Shown here piece after piece: positions 1 to 5,688 of a stretch of 5,688 nucleotides of DNA. A program made the position numbers and the translations under genes. Position 1 is the first letter of the stretch. Each line of letters begins with the position of its first letter. The DNA is from Verrucomicrobia bacterium TMED44. Its GTDB lineage: Bacteria > Verrucomicrobiota > Verrucomicrobiia > Opitutales > Seribacteraceae. The stretch is from NCBI GenBank assembly GCA_002168015.1, contig NHCX01000097.1, forward strand, positions 26,252 through 31,939, in the 5' to 3' direction. The notes beneath the pieces are model-generated. The model ran no database searches. It worked only from the letters and a program-made list of their open reading frames with translations, and was not told the DNA's origin.

Positions 1-351
1 GGAGAACCCAAAGTGACCGATCTTTTAATTGAGCGGGTTCCTGGATCAAATGAGATTCCCAGTTGTATAGATCTTATTTTACAAAATAAAAGTTTTGATT
101 GTATGGTTGCATTAGGTGTGGTCATTAAAGGTTCGACTTCCCATCACCATTTAGTAGCGGAAGCGACTGCTCATGCATTGCAAGATCTTTCTTTTCATTA
201 TCATGTACCCATCATCAATGGAATTGTGGTGACCGATGATCTTCAATCTGCTGAAGAAAGAATTACTGGGCAGATCGATCGGGGCTTTGAATTTGCGAAA
301 GCGGCTCTCCAAATGGCTCAATTACGAAAGAAATGGACGAAGATCTCATAA
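1..351 (+). CDS. ribH: 6,7-dimethyl-8-ribityllumazine synthase, 3' part (5' end outside window)
   Basis: This enzyme condenses 5-amino-6-ribitylaminouracil with 3,4-dihydroxybutanone 4-phosphate to give lumazine, the penultimate step of riboflavin synthesis, in the cytosol. The frame is open from base 1. The GTG at 13 is an internal valine, because the reading continues upstream and about 40 residues of the usual ~155 are missing. Numbered from base 1, the fragment has 116 residues. It shows the VPGxxEIP substrate-binding strand (residues 13-20), the LGVVIKGSTSH loop with the catalytic His at 48 (equivalent to His88 of Bacillus subtilis), the NGIVVTDD strand (73-80), and the phosphate-contacting Arg at 87 (equivalent to Arg127). 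Two pocket positions that are Phe in the B. subtilis enzyme (57 and 113) are Asn here (17 and 73), and the loop after Arg87 seems one residue shorter. The 3' end overlaps nusB, a common pairing in bacteria. The family call is near certain; the effect of the substitutions is unknown. Confidence 0.95.
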   Translation, partial: GEPKVTDLLIERVPGSNEIPSCIDLILQNKSFDCMVALGVVIKGSTSHHHLVAEATAHALQDLSFHYHVPIINGIVVTDDLQSAEERITGQIDRGFEFAKAALQMAQLRKKWTKIS

Positions 352-794
352 TTAATCCTACATGGAGCGATCGCCGGCAAAACCGTTGTGCTGCTTTTCG
401 TTTTCTTTTTCAATGGGAAATGAACCCGACAGATGATCTCAGTCGAGATCTAGATGATTTCTTGAAAAAATTGGGAAAAAAAGAAGATTATTTTTCTTAT
501 GCAATTGAACTGATCGATGGCGTTGTTAAGAAGATAGAAATTTTGGACTCTATCATCAAGGAACTTGTCACAAATTGGGACTTTTCAAGAGTGGCCAAGG
601 CGGATTTAGCTCTGCTTCGTCTATCTCTTTTTGAGATCAAGTACAGATTGGATGTTCCTCCAGTGGTGGCTATAAATGAAGCCCTTGAAATTGGAAAAGA
701 ATTTTCTTCCGAGAAATCCGGTAAGTTCCTTAATGGAGTATTAGACAAAGCAAGAAAACAGATATCGCGCCCAGCGAGGAAGCCAGCACTTTAA
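333..794 (+). CDS. nusB: Transcription antitermination factor NusB
   Basis: NusB binds the boxA RNA element together with NusE (ribosomal protein S10) and helps RNA polymerase read through rRNA operons. At 153 residues it has normal family length. The arginine-rich first helix (SDRRQNRCAAFRFLFQWE, about residues 12-29) is the typical RNA-binding start. The second half carries the family signatures NWDFSRVAKADLALLRLSLFEI (about 81-102) and VPPVVAINEALEIGKEFSSEKSGKFLNGVLDK (about 108-139), which form the all-helical core. A short basic tail (RKQISRPARKP) follows. The ATG at 333 lies inside the last codons of ribH in another frame. No strong Shine-Dalgarno sequence precedes it (only a GAAAG-like purine run), so its translation is probably coupled to ribH. 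The gene ends 8 bases before the stop of the convergent ugd gene. In many bacteria ribH and nusB are adjacent, which supports both calls. Confidence 0.96.
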   Translation: MDEDLIINPTWSDRRQNRCAAFRFLFQWEMNPTDDLSRDLDDFLKKLGKKEDYFSYAIELIDGVVKKIEILDSIIKELVTNWDFSRVAKADLALLRLSLFEIKYRLDVPPVVAINEALEIGKEFSSEKSGKFLNGVLDKARKQISRPARKPAL

Positions 795-802
795 TTCCCC
801 GT

Positions 803-2164
803 TCAGCCCACTCCGATCCCTTTGGCATTGAATCCAATCGTACGGATCGAATCAATGTCGAGTATGTTTCGCCCATCAAACAATGTGGCAGGCTTTACCA
901 TATTCATATAAATATCTTTATAATCTAGATCTTTAAACTCGTCCCATTCAGTAAGGATGGCAATGCAATGGGACTGATGACAGGCGGCTTTTGCACTTCC
1001 ACAGAATTCAACTGAATCTGCTTGAATTTCAGTGAGACCTAAAGTGTTCAGAATTGTTTTTTTTGAAACTTTTGGGTCGTAGATGGCAAGATGTGCTTTT
1101 TCTTCGAGTAATCTTTTACAAATACCAATAGCAGGAGATTCCCTAGCATCGTTCGTGTCCTTTTTAAAAGCATAGCCAAGAATTGCAATTTTCTTCCCTG
1201 AAACAGTATTAAACATAGAATCCAGAATTCTTCTGACGAATCTTTCTTTCTGATATTCATTCATGCGAATTACCTGATCCCAGTATTCTGCCACTTCAGG
1301 CAAACGGAAGTATCGGCAAAGGTAGCAGAGATTGAGGATATCCTTTTGAAAGCACGACCCACCAAAACCTATTGAACTCTTCAGGAATTTTGGACCAATT
1401 CTGGAGTCTGCTCCTATGGCTCTTGCCACTTCGTCCACCTTGGCCTCCGTTTCTTCGCAGAGGGCTGAAATCGCATTAATACTTGAAATTCTCTGGGCCA
1501 AAAAAGCATTGGCGGTTAATTTTGATAATTCAGATGACCAAAGGTTTGTGGTAATGATGCGTTCTTTATTTATCCAGTTTTCATAAATCCCAACGATCTT
1601 TTTAACCGCTTCTTGCCCGCCGGGTGTTGAATCCCCCCCAATCAGTACCCTGTCTGGTTTAAGTAAATCCTCAACCGCCGTGCCTTCTGCAAGAAACTCG
1701 GGGTTAGAGACCACATAGTGGGGAACACCTTTATTCGTAGACTCTAGGATGGTTCTTACCATTTCTGCCGTCCTTACCGGCACAGTTGATTTTTCAACGA
1801 TTACTTTTGAACTTTCTGAAATCTCCGCAATCCGCCTTGCGCAGGCTTCCACATATCGCAGATCTGCGGCTTGCCCAAGCCCTGATCCATATTCCTTTGT
1901 CGGAGTATTAACACTTATGAAAATGACTTCGGATTCCTTAATGTAACGGTCTACATCAGTTGAGAATAAAAGGTTTTGACCTCTTGCATTAGAAACAATT
2001 TCGTCAAGTCCAGGCTCATAGATGGGCAAATGATCCGAATTCCAGGCATCTATTCTGGCTTGGTTAATATCGACAACGGCAACCTGAATATCAGGGCATT
2101 TGGAGGCAATCATAGCCATCGTTGGCCCACCGACATATCCTGCACCTATACAACAAATTTTCAT
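803..2164 (-). CDS. ugd: UDP-glucose 6-dehydrogenase, eukaryote-like type
   Basis: The enzyme oxidises UDP-glucose twice with NAD+ to UDP-glucuronate, a precursor for capsule, exopolysaccharide or lipopolysaccharide sugars. At 453 residues it is complete. It begins with a Rossmann NAD-binding motif, [11 protein letters not shown] (5-15), and an acidic strand end, VVDIN (30-34). Catalytic positions are visible: Thr127 in EKSTVPVR, Glu156 in [10 protein letters not shown], Lys215 and Asn219 in [17 protein letters not shown], and nucleophile Cys271 with Asp275 in [10 protein letters not shown]. The C-terminal UDP-binding domain has [19 protein letters not shown] (328-346), IYDPKV (361-366) and LTEWDEFK (404-411). 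Many segments match the animal enzyme ([39 protein letters not shown]) rather than the shorter typical bacterial Ugd/TuaD, and the human C-terminal extension is absent. The ATG at 2164 fits the family start ([12 protein letters not shown]), although no clear ribosome binding site is seen. It is divergent from the hydrolase gene and convergent with nusB, so it probably forms its own transcript. Confidence 0.97.
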   Translation of the reverse strand: MKICCIGAGYVGGPTMAMIASKCPDIQVAVVDINQARIDAWNSDHLPIYEPGLDEIVSNARGQNLLFSTDVDRYIKESEVIFISVNTPTKEYGSGLGQAADLRYVEACARRIAEISESSKVIVEKSTVPVRTAEMVRTILESTNKGVPHYVVSNPEFLAEGTAVEDLLKPDRVLIGGDSTPGGQEAVKKIVGIYENWINKERIITTNLWSSELSKLTANAFLAQRISSINAISALCEETEAKVDEVARAIGADSRIGPKFLKSSIGFGGSCFQKDILNLCYLCRYFRLPEVAEYWDQVIRMNEYQKERFVRRILDSMFNTVSGKKIAILGYAFKKDTNDARESPAIGICKRLLEEKAHLAIYDPKVSKKTILNTLGLTEIQADSVEFCGSAKAACHQSHCIAILTEWDEFKDLDYKDIYMNMVKPATLFDGRNILDIDSIRTIGFNAKGIGVG

Positions 2165-2228
2165 TCCATACTTGTAGTTAAGATCTTAGTTTCTTGCGAT
2201 TACATAATTCTTTGCCACAAGTAGAAAA
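2165..2228. promoter_or_regulatory. Divergent intergenic region between ugd and the hydrolase gene
   Basis: These 64 bases must contain or overlap the 5' signals of two divergent genes. The stretch is AT-rich, with a TACATAAT run at 2201-2208. I could not identify a -35/-10 pair with acceptable spacing for either direction. A perfect 10-base palindrome, TAAGATCTTA, lies at 2179-2188 and could be an operator or chance. Neither start codon has a good Shine-Dalgarno sequence: the hydrolase ATG follows GTAGAAAA, and ugd follows ACAAGTATGGA read on the minus strand. Confidence 0.4.
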
Positions 2229-3032
2229 ATGGAGAACTTTTTTACAATCCCATGGACCCGTCTTTTTGTTTTATTATTCACCGTTTATCTGATTTTAGCC
2301 ATCTTAACTTGGTTTTATGGAGATCGACTAGTTTTTCCCGCACCTTCAAATAGCACATATTCTCAAGGGGACGTAAGTTTTTTTATTCCCCTGGATAGTG
2401 ATCATAATATCGCTTGTATGCGCTATGGAAATCTTGATGATCCAAAACGGACAATCATTTTTAGTCACGGAAATGGAGAAGATTTAGGGAACCTGAAATC
2501 TTTTCTCAATTACTGGGCATCAGGTTCCACGGAAATCATTGCGTATGATTATCCGGGATACGGATTGAGTGATGGTAGCTCAAGCGAGAATGGATGCTAC
2601 AATGCCATGGAGGCAGTTTACCAAAAAGTTGTTGAAGATTTTGGTCGAAATCCTTCTGAAATAATCCTTTGGGGTAGATCTTTAGGTACCGGACCGTCTC
2701 TTTTTCTTGCTGCAAATAAAAAAATTGGAGGAATAATTCTTGAGACTCCCTTTCTGTCTGCATTTCGATCAGTTACAGGAATTACGATACTGCCTTGGGA
2801 CCGTTTCAGAAATATAGAACATACAAATCAGGTAACCTGTCCATCTCTCGTCATCCATGGTACGTTAGATGAAGTTGTACCCTTTCGGCAAGGCAAGCAA
2901 ATTTTCTCTGAATTACCTGAACCTCGAACATTTCTTAAAGTCGACAATGCTGAGCATAATAATCTGATGGAAGTTGGAGGAGATCTCTACAGCGATACGA
3001 TTTCTAAGTTTATAATTTCTATTGGGGGTTGA
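2229..3032 (+). CDS. Membrane-anchored alpha/beta hydrolase, BEM46/ABHD13-like
   Basis: A serine hydrolase of the alpha/beta fold; the substrate cannot be told from sequence (esterase, thioesterase and lipase activities occur in related families). The 267 residues start with an uncleaved signal anchor at about 9-30 (WTRLFVLLFTVYLILAILTW). A segment like LVFPAPS...Y, typical of this subgroup, follows at 34-44. The oxyanion-loop motif SHGNGED is at 79-85 and a YDYPGYGLSDG strand-turn at 106-116. The nucleophile elbow GRSLGTG (149-155) has Ser151. The acid is probably Asp214 in HGTLDEVVP, and the base His243 in NAEHNNL. All three catalytic residues are present in the expected order, so it should be active. 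The catalytic domain is probably outside the inner membrane or at its surface; topology is not decided by the sequence. The ATG at 2229 is the first in frame and gives the full anchor. It is divergent from ugd and lies 64 bases upstream of the TonB-like gene, with a hairpin between them. Confidence 0.9.
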   Translation: MENFFTIPWTRLFVLLFTVYLILAILTWFYGDRLVFPAPSNSTYSQGDVSFFIPLDSDHNIACMRYGNLDDPKRTIIFSHGNGEDLGNLKSFLNYWASGSTEIIAYDYPGYGLSDGSSSENGCYNAMEAVYQKVVEDFGRNPSEIILWGRSLGTGPSLFLAANKKIGGIILETPFLSAFRSVTGITILPWDRFRNIEHTNQVTCPSLVIHGTLDEVVPFRQGKQIFSELPEPRTFLKVDNAEHNNLMEVGGDLYSDTISKFIISIGG

Positions 3033-3033
3033 T

Positions 3034-3065
3034 TTGTGAAATAATTTCGGCTAAGTTATTCACAA
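3034..3065 (+). other. Long imperfect hairpin just after the hydrolase stop codon
   Basis: The left arm TTGTGAAATAATTT (3034-3047) pairs with the right arm AAGTTATTCACAA (3053-3065). This gives 13 base pairs with one bulged A and one G-T wobble, around a five-base loop CGGCT. It begins two bases after the TGA of the hydrolase gene and ends 31 bases before the ATG of the TonB-like gene. No T-run follows the right arm (the next bases are TTGGTGG), so it is not a standard intrinsic terminator. It may be an RNA-processing or stabilising hairpin, a weak terminator, or an operator. The pairing is seen directly; the role is unknown. Confidence 0.5.
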
Positions 3066-3096
3066 TTGGTGGTAGGAAAAAGTATGGGATATTTAA

Positions 3097-3909
3097 ATGT
3101 TTGGTTTTAATCGAAGAGAAAAAAGAATTTTTCGTTACTCTTTATTTCTACACTTTTTGGGTGCCTGTTTTTTATTCGCGGTCGGACTATTACCCAGTTG
3201 CGAAGATGAAACAGAGGAGATTCATGTATTTGAGTTAGCTATGTCGAGCGAACAACCACTGGTCCCACAACCCTCTTTGCCAAGTCCTCCCCCACCAAGT
3301 CCCTCCCCGCCGAAACCAGTAGTTCAGGTAAAACCTAAGCCTCCACCTCCTGTTCAACCGAAAACTCCCCCGGTCCTACCCAAACCTAAAATCACTCCTT
3401 CAGTTACGAAACCCAAGACTTTTCCCAAATCAAAACCCAAAGCACCTCCTTCCCCGCCAAAAGTAGTGTCATTCCAGGATTTTCAAAAGAATAATAAGAT
3501 TACTTCACCAAAACCTGCTCCCCGTCCTCCTGTTGCAAAACCAATTGTACAAATAGATCCAAACCGCTTTAAGCTTTCTCCAATAAAACTTTCAAGCAGT
3601 CTAAGCACCTCTTCTTCCAATGTGCCAGCATCTGTTTTAAATGCCTATCTCGCTTCCGTTAAATCTAAATTAGAAAGGGCTTGGAAATCTAAGCTTGGTG
3701 CTTCATCTATCATTAATGGAGGGGAGGCATGCTTGAGTTTTAAAATTTCATCGAATGGGCGTCTTTTTGGAAAACGCATTTCAAAATCTTCTGGCAATAA
3801 AGATTTAGACCGTCTCGTGCTTGCCGCTGCAAATTTGGTATCTGATGTGGGAATTCCACCTGGAGGCAAGTTGGAATCAGAACTGCAAATCCCTTTTCGA
3901 TTGAATTAA
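3097..3909 (+). CDS. Proline-rich TonB/TolA-like energy transducer
   Basis: The protein probably spans the periplasm and passes proton-motive energy from an ExbB/ExbD or TolQ/TolR motor to the outer membrane. It has 270 residues. A basic cytoplasmic start (MFGFNRREKR) precedes one membrane segment at about 14-33. A short link with EIHVFEL (41-47) follows, then a Pro/Lys-rich extended region from about 54 to 150 (PSPPPPSPSPPKP, KPKPPPPVQPK and similar). A Ser-rich linker (164-175) leads to a C-terminal domain (about 180-270) of the TonB/TolA family type: AYLASVKSKLERAWKSKL, then CLSFKISSNGRLFGKRISKSSG, LDRLVLAAA and a final LQIPFRLN strand. The AERAW-like helix followed by the 'SNG' beta strand resembles TolA/TonB family C-termini, so TonB and TolA remain alternatives. 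The ATG at 3097 has GGGA at 3086-3089 as a modest ribosome binding site. No motor genes are nearby. A small membrane ORF follows after 9 bases. Confidence 0.85.
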   Translation: MFGFNRREKRIFRYSLFLHFLGACFLFAVGLLPSCEDETEEIHVFELAMSSEQPLVPQPSLPSPPPPSPSPPKPVVQVKPKPPPPVQPKTPPVLPKPKITPSVTKPKTFPKSKPKAPPSPPKVVSFQDFQKNNKITSPKPAPRPPVAKPIVQIDPNRFKLSPIKLSSSLSTSSSNVPASVLNAYLASVKSKLERAWKSKLGASSIINGGEACLSFKISSNGRLFGKRISKSSGNKDLDRLVLAAANLVSDVGIPPGGKLESELQIPFRLN

Positions 3910-3918
3910 CATTGTATT

Positions 3919-4065
3919 ATGAAATTCGATTGGAAAAGACCTCTGGCTCCGATTCTCTTGGTACTAGGACTCTTCATCTGCCTGTCCAAAGATCCTATTC
4001 TGGGGTTGGGTGTTTTCCTAGTCAGTTTTGCTTTGATTCTTGGGTTTTCTCGTGGTTCCTCCTGA
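3919..4065 (+). CDS. Small hydrophobic protein of 48 residues, probably two membrane helices
   Basis: I do not recognise this family. The ORF starts at ATG 3919, nine bases after the TonB-like stop, and ends at TGA 4063-4065. It reads MKFDWKRPLAP, then a hydrophobic run (about 11-22, ILLVLGLFICLS), a short KDPILGLG turn, a second hydrophobic run (about 30-43, LGVFLVSFALILGF) and the tail SRGSS. The basic start and two hydrophobic stretches fit a helical hairpin in the inner membrane. There is no visible Shine-Dalgarno sequence, so translation would rest on coupling to the gene before it. Its last 15 codons plus stop lie antisense to the 3' end of ppk1 in the same codon phase. Hydrophobicity there could therefore mirror the Lys/Asn-rich ppk1 tail. 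The first 33 codons lie outside ppk1 and are just as membrane-like, which favours a real gene. A chance ORF is not excluded. Confidence 0.5.
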   Translation: MKFDWKRPLAPILLVLGLFICLSKDPILGLGVFLVSFALILGFSRGSS

Positions 4066-5688
4066 TCTGAGCCCTTGCCTATTATCAATAGCTTTTTTTT
4101 CAGTTAAGGAAATCAAATGCTCTTGGACCGAAAAGGCAGGGCTTCTTCTCTTTGGAACCGAAGCATAATTACCATTCTTTTTTAGTTCGCATGCAAAAGT
4201 GTTATCACGGAAGAAATTTTCCATGGTCTTCAATATTTCTTTTTCCATAGACTGTTCTTCTACGGGAAAAACTACCTCCACTCTGCGGAAAAAATTTCTT
4301 GGCATCCAGTCCGGACTTCCTAAGTAGATTGATTCCCCTTGAGGGGAATTTTTGAAATAATAAACCCGACTGTGTTCCAAAAATCTGCCGAGTAGACTTC
4401 TAACCCGGATATTTTGGCTTAAACCTGACAACCCTGGAACGAGTCCACAGATGCCTCTTACAATTAGATCCACTTGAACACCTGCTTGCGATGCATGGTA
4501 GAGTGATTGTATGATCTCTGGGTCAATCAAGCTATTTACTTTGATTATGATTTTGGCATCTTTGCCAGATCGGGCACTCTTGGCTTCATTCTCTATTTTA
4601 TGCATCATAGATTCATGTAAATTGAAGGGGGCCACGAGGAGTTTCTTGAAGACAGGTTTGCGGGTATATCCCGTCAATGTGTTAAAAAGGTTTGCCATAT
4701 CTGATGTGAAGGCAGCTTTCGCTGTAAAAAGGCTGTAATCGGTGTAGGTTTTGGCGGTACTTGGGTTATAGTTACCAGTTCCAAGATGAGCATATCTTCG
4801 AAGTTTCTTCCCCTCCCTTCTAACAATCAGGCAGCATTTACAGTGAGTTTTTAGACCTGCAAGCCCATAAACCACATGCACACCCACTTCCTCCATTTGT
4901 CGGGACCACTGAACATTTGCCTCTTCGTCAAAACGGGCCTTCAGTTCAACCATTGCAGTTACCTGTTTCCCATTTTGGGCCGCATCCATTAAGGCCTTAA
5001 TGATAGGTGAGTCACCGCTGGTTCGGTAAATGGTAAGCTTGATCGCAAAGACTTCTGGATCAATTGCGGCTTGCTTGAGTAAATCGACTATTGGATTGAA
5101 AGAGTCGTAAGGATGATGGAGAAGATGGTCCTTAATTGAAATTTGATCAAACAAGTTCTCTTTCACACTAAGCCTGTTGGGTACTTTAGCTTCAAAGCTA
5201 GGAAATTTCAGGTCATCTCGATCTATCAACTCTGGTAACTTCATTAATCGAAAAAGATTAATAGGCCCATTGATTTTCAATACATCCTTTTCGGCAAGAT
5301 TTAAGGAATCCAGAAGGTAAGTAAGTACGCCATCGGAGATAGAATCATCAATTTCCAGCCTCACGGCTGCACCTCTTCTTAAATTGTGGAGCTCATCCTC
5401 GATACTGAGCAGTAGATTTTCGACCTCTTCTTCATCCACATACAAATGGCTGTTACGCGTGATTCGAAAAGCCCAGGCTCCCAGCGATTCATGACCGGGA
5501 AAGAGATCCGAGACAAAATGCCTGACTACATCACTGAGGAAAACGAAAGTGTCGACCTTGGATCCAGGCGTTTCAATTTTAACTATCCGAGGAAGGATTC
5601 TTGGAACTTGGACCACTGCCTTGAGTGGTTTACTTAGTTTTTTTCTTCGGTTTCTTAACGAAACAAAAAGATTGAGTGATTTATTTAA
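4018..5688 (-). CDS. ppk1: Polyphosphate kinase 1, 5' end outside window
   Basis: PPK1 reversibly moves the terminal phosphate of ATP onto polyphosphate chains. The frame runs open to the window edge. The GTG at 5616 is an internal Val: upstream codons read LNKSLNLFVSLRNRR and so on, matching the family's 'SLNLAV.LR' strand before VQVPRILPR. About 140-160 N-terminal residues are missing from a usual ~700. Counting the codon at 5616 as 1, visible motifs are: FLSDVVRHFVSDLFPG (26-41, head domain), HHPYDSF (167-173), IYRTSGDS (196-203) and ELKARFDEEAN (224-234) with the metal-site arginines, and GLKTHCK (254-260) with the autophosphorylated His258 (E. coli His435). RYAHLGTGNYN (274-284), VRGICGLVPG (386-395), FLEHSRVYYF (412-421) with the second active-site His415 (E. 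coli His592), and DWMPRN (436-441) follow. Helix 'SVQEHLISL' ends the normal domain. A polar, basic tail of about 25 residues follows, partly overlapping the small ORF on the other strand. It should be an active kinase. Confidence 0.96.
   Translation of the reverse strand, partial: LNKSLNLFVSLRNRRKKLSKPLKAVVQVPRILPRIVKIETPGSKVDTFVFLSDVVRHFVSDLFPGHESLGAWAFRITRNSHLYVDEEEVENLLLSIEDELHNLRRGAAVRLEIDDSISDGVLTYLLDSLNLAEKDVLKINGPINLFRLMKLPELIDRDDLKFPSFEAKVPNRLSVKENLFDQISIKDHLLHHPYDSFNPIVDLLKQAAIDPEVFAIKLTIYRTSGDSPIIKALMDAAQNGKQVTAMVELKARFDEEANVQWSRQMEEVGVHVVYGLAGLKTHCKCCLIVRREGKKLRRYAHLGTGNYNPSTAKTYTDYSLFTAKAAFTSDMANLFNTLTGYTRKPVFKKLLVAPFNLHESMMHKIENEAKSARSGKDAKIIIKVNSLIDPEIIQSLYHASQAGVQVDLIVRGICGLVPGLSGLSQNIRVRSLLGRFLEHSRVYYFKNSPQGESIYLGSPDWMPRNFFRRVEVVFPVEEQSMEKEILKTMENFFRDNTFACELKKNGNYASVPKRRSPAFSVQEHLISLTEKKAIDNRQGLRSGGTTRKPKNQSKTD

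Noticed and set aside
13..15. GTG as the start of ribH
   Set aside because: The frame is open to base 1 and about 40 N-terminal residues of the family lie upstream; the GTG is an internal Val codon.
497..748. Antisense ORF within nusB
   Set aside because: It lies opposite the most conserved NusB helices and has no independent signals; a shadow.
814..849. Inverted repeat CGATCC...GGATCG near the 3' end of ugd, as a terminator for nusB
   Set aside because: Six-base arms separated by 24 bases, inside coding sequence and without a T-run; likely chance.
1048..1260. 70-codon ORF in another frame of ugd
   Set aside because: It lies fully within the well-conserved C-terminal domain of ugd on the same strand; a frame shadow.
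1976..2224. Plus-strand ORF leading up to the hydrolase start
   Set aside because: Mostly antisense to the conserved Rossmann domain of ugd; no family resemblance and no ribosome binding site.
3034..3065. CRP/FNR-like operator reading of TTGTGAA...TTCACAA
   Set aside because: The half-sites TGTGA and TCACA are about 20 bases apart, far more than the 6-base spacing of a CRP site; a hairpin explains the symmetry better.
3199..3201. Possible lipoprotein cysteine (LLPSC) at residue 35 of the TonB-like protein
   Set aside because: Proline at -2 does not fit a lipobox, and a TonB/TolA-type protein needs its N-terminal helix to stay as an anchor.
3029..3238. 69-codon TTG-start ORF overlapping the TonB-like gene
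   Set aside because: It overlaps the better-supported TonB-like frame, has a weak start, and shows no recognisable domain; the second half is a frame shadow.
3906..4088. 60-codon minus-strand ORF between ppk1 and the TonB-like gene
   Set aside because: It overlaps the ppk1 3' end in another frame and the small membrane ORF on the opposite strand; polar low-complexity sequence with no signals.
5614..5616. GTG as the start of a short ppk1
   Set aside because: The frame continues to the window edge and the upstream codons (LNKSLNLFVSLRNRR) match the conserved PPK1 strand before VQVPRILPR, so the gene starts outside the window.

Overview
The window is ordinary chromosomal DNA from a moderately AT-leaning bacterium. 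It holds six recognisable protein genes, one likely small membrane-protein gene, and no RNA genes, CRISPR arrays, insertion sequences or phage genes that I can see. The TonB/TolA-type protein points to a Gram-negative cell. The ribH-nusB pair, a strikingly animal-like UDP-glucose dehydrogenase, and the style of the TonB N-terminus (an 'EIHVFEL' stretch after the membrane segment) suggest the PVC group, perhaps Verrucomicrobiota (Opitutae-like). That placement is inference from remembered family patterns, not a search.

Layout. Positions 1-794 (+) carry the 3' part of ribH (lumazine synthase, riboflavin synthesis) overlapping nusB (transcription antitermination factor) by 19 bases. From 803 to 2164 (-) lies ugd (UDP-glucose 6-dehydrogenase), tail-to-tail with nusB with only 8 bases between the stops. 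A 64-base divergent intergenic region (2165-2228) separates ugd from a membrane-anchored alpha/beta hydrolase of the BEM46/ABHD13 type (2229-3032, +). A second 64-base gap containing a long imperfect hairpin leads to a proline-rich TonB/TolA-like protein (3097-3909, +). Nine bases later comes a 48-codon ORF for a very hydrophobic, probably two-helix protein (3919-4065, +). It runs into the 3' end of a convergent polyphosphate kinase gene (ppk1; stop at 4018, -). ppk1 stays open to the right edge of the window, so its true start is outside.

How the genes relate. ribH and nusB are probably translationally coupled. The other genes look like independent housekeeping or envelope functions: sugar-nucleotide supply for polysaccharides (Ugd), an inner-membrane hydrolase of unknown substrate, a periplasm-spanning energy-transducing protein without its ExbB/ExbD or TolQ/TolR partners in view, and phosphate storage (PPK1). 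I found no convincing evidence of a new multi-gene system. The points most worth a second look are the small membrane ORF, the hairpin at 3034-3065, the eukaryote-type UGDH, and the unusual active-site asparagines in RibH.
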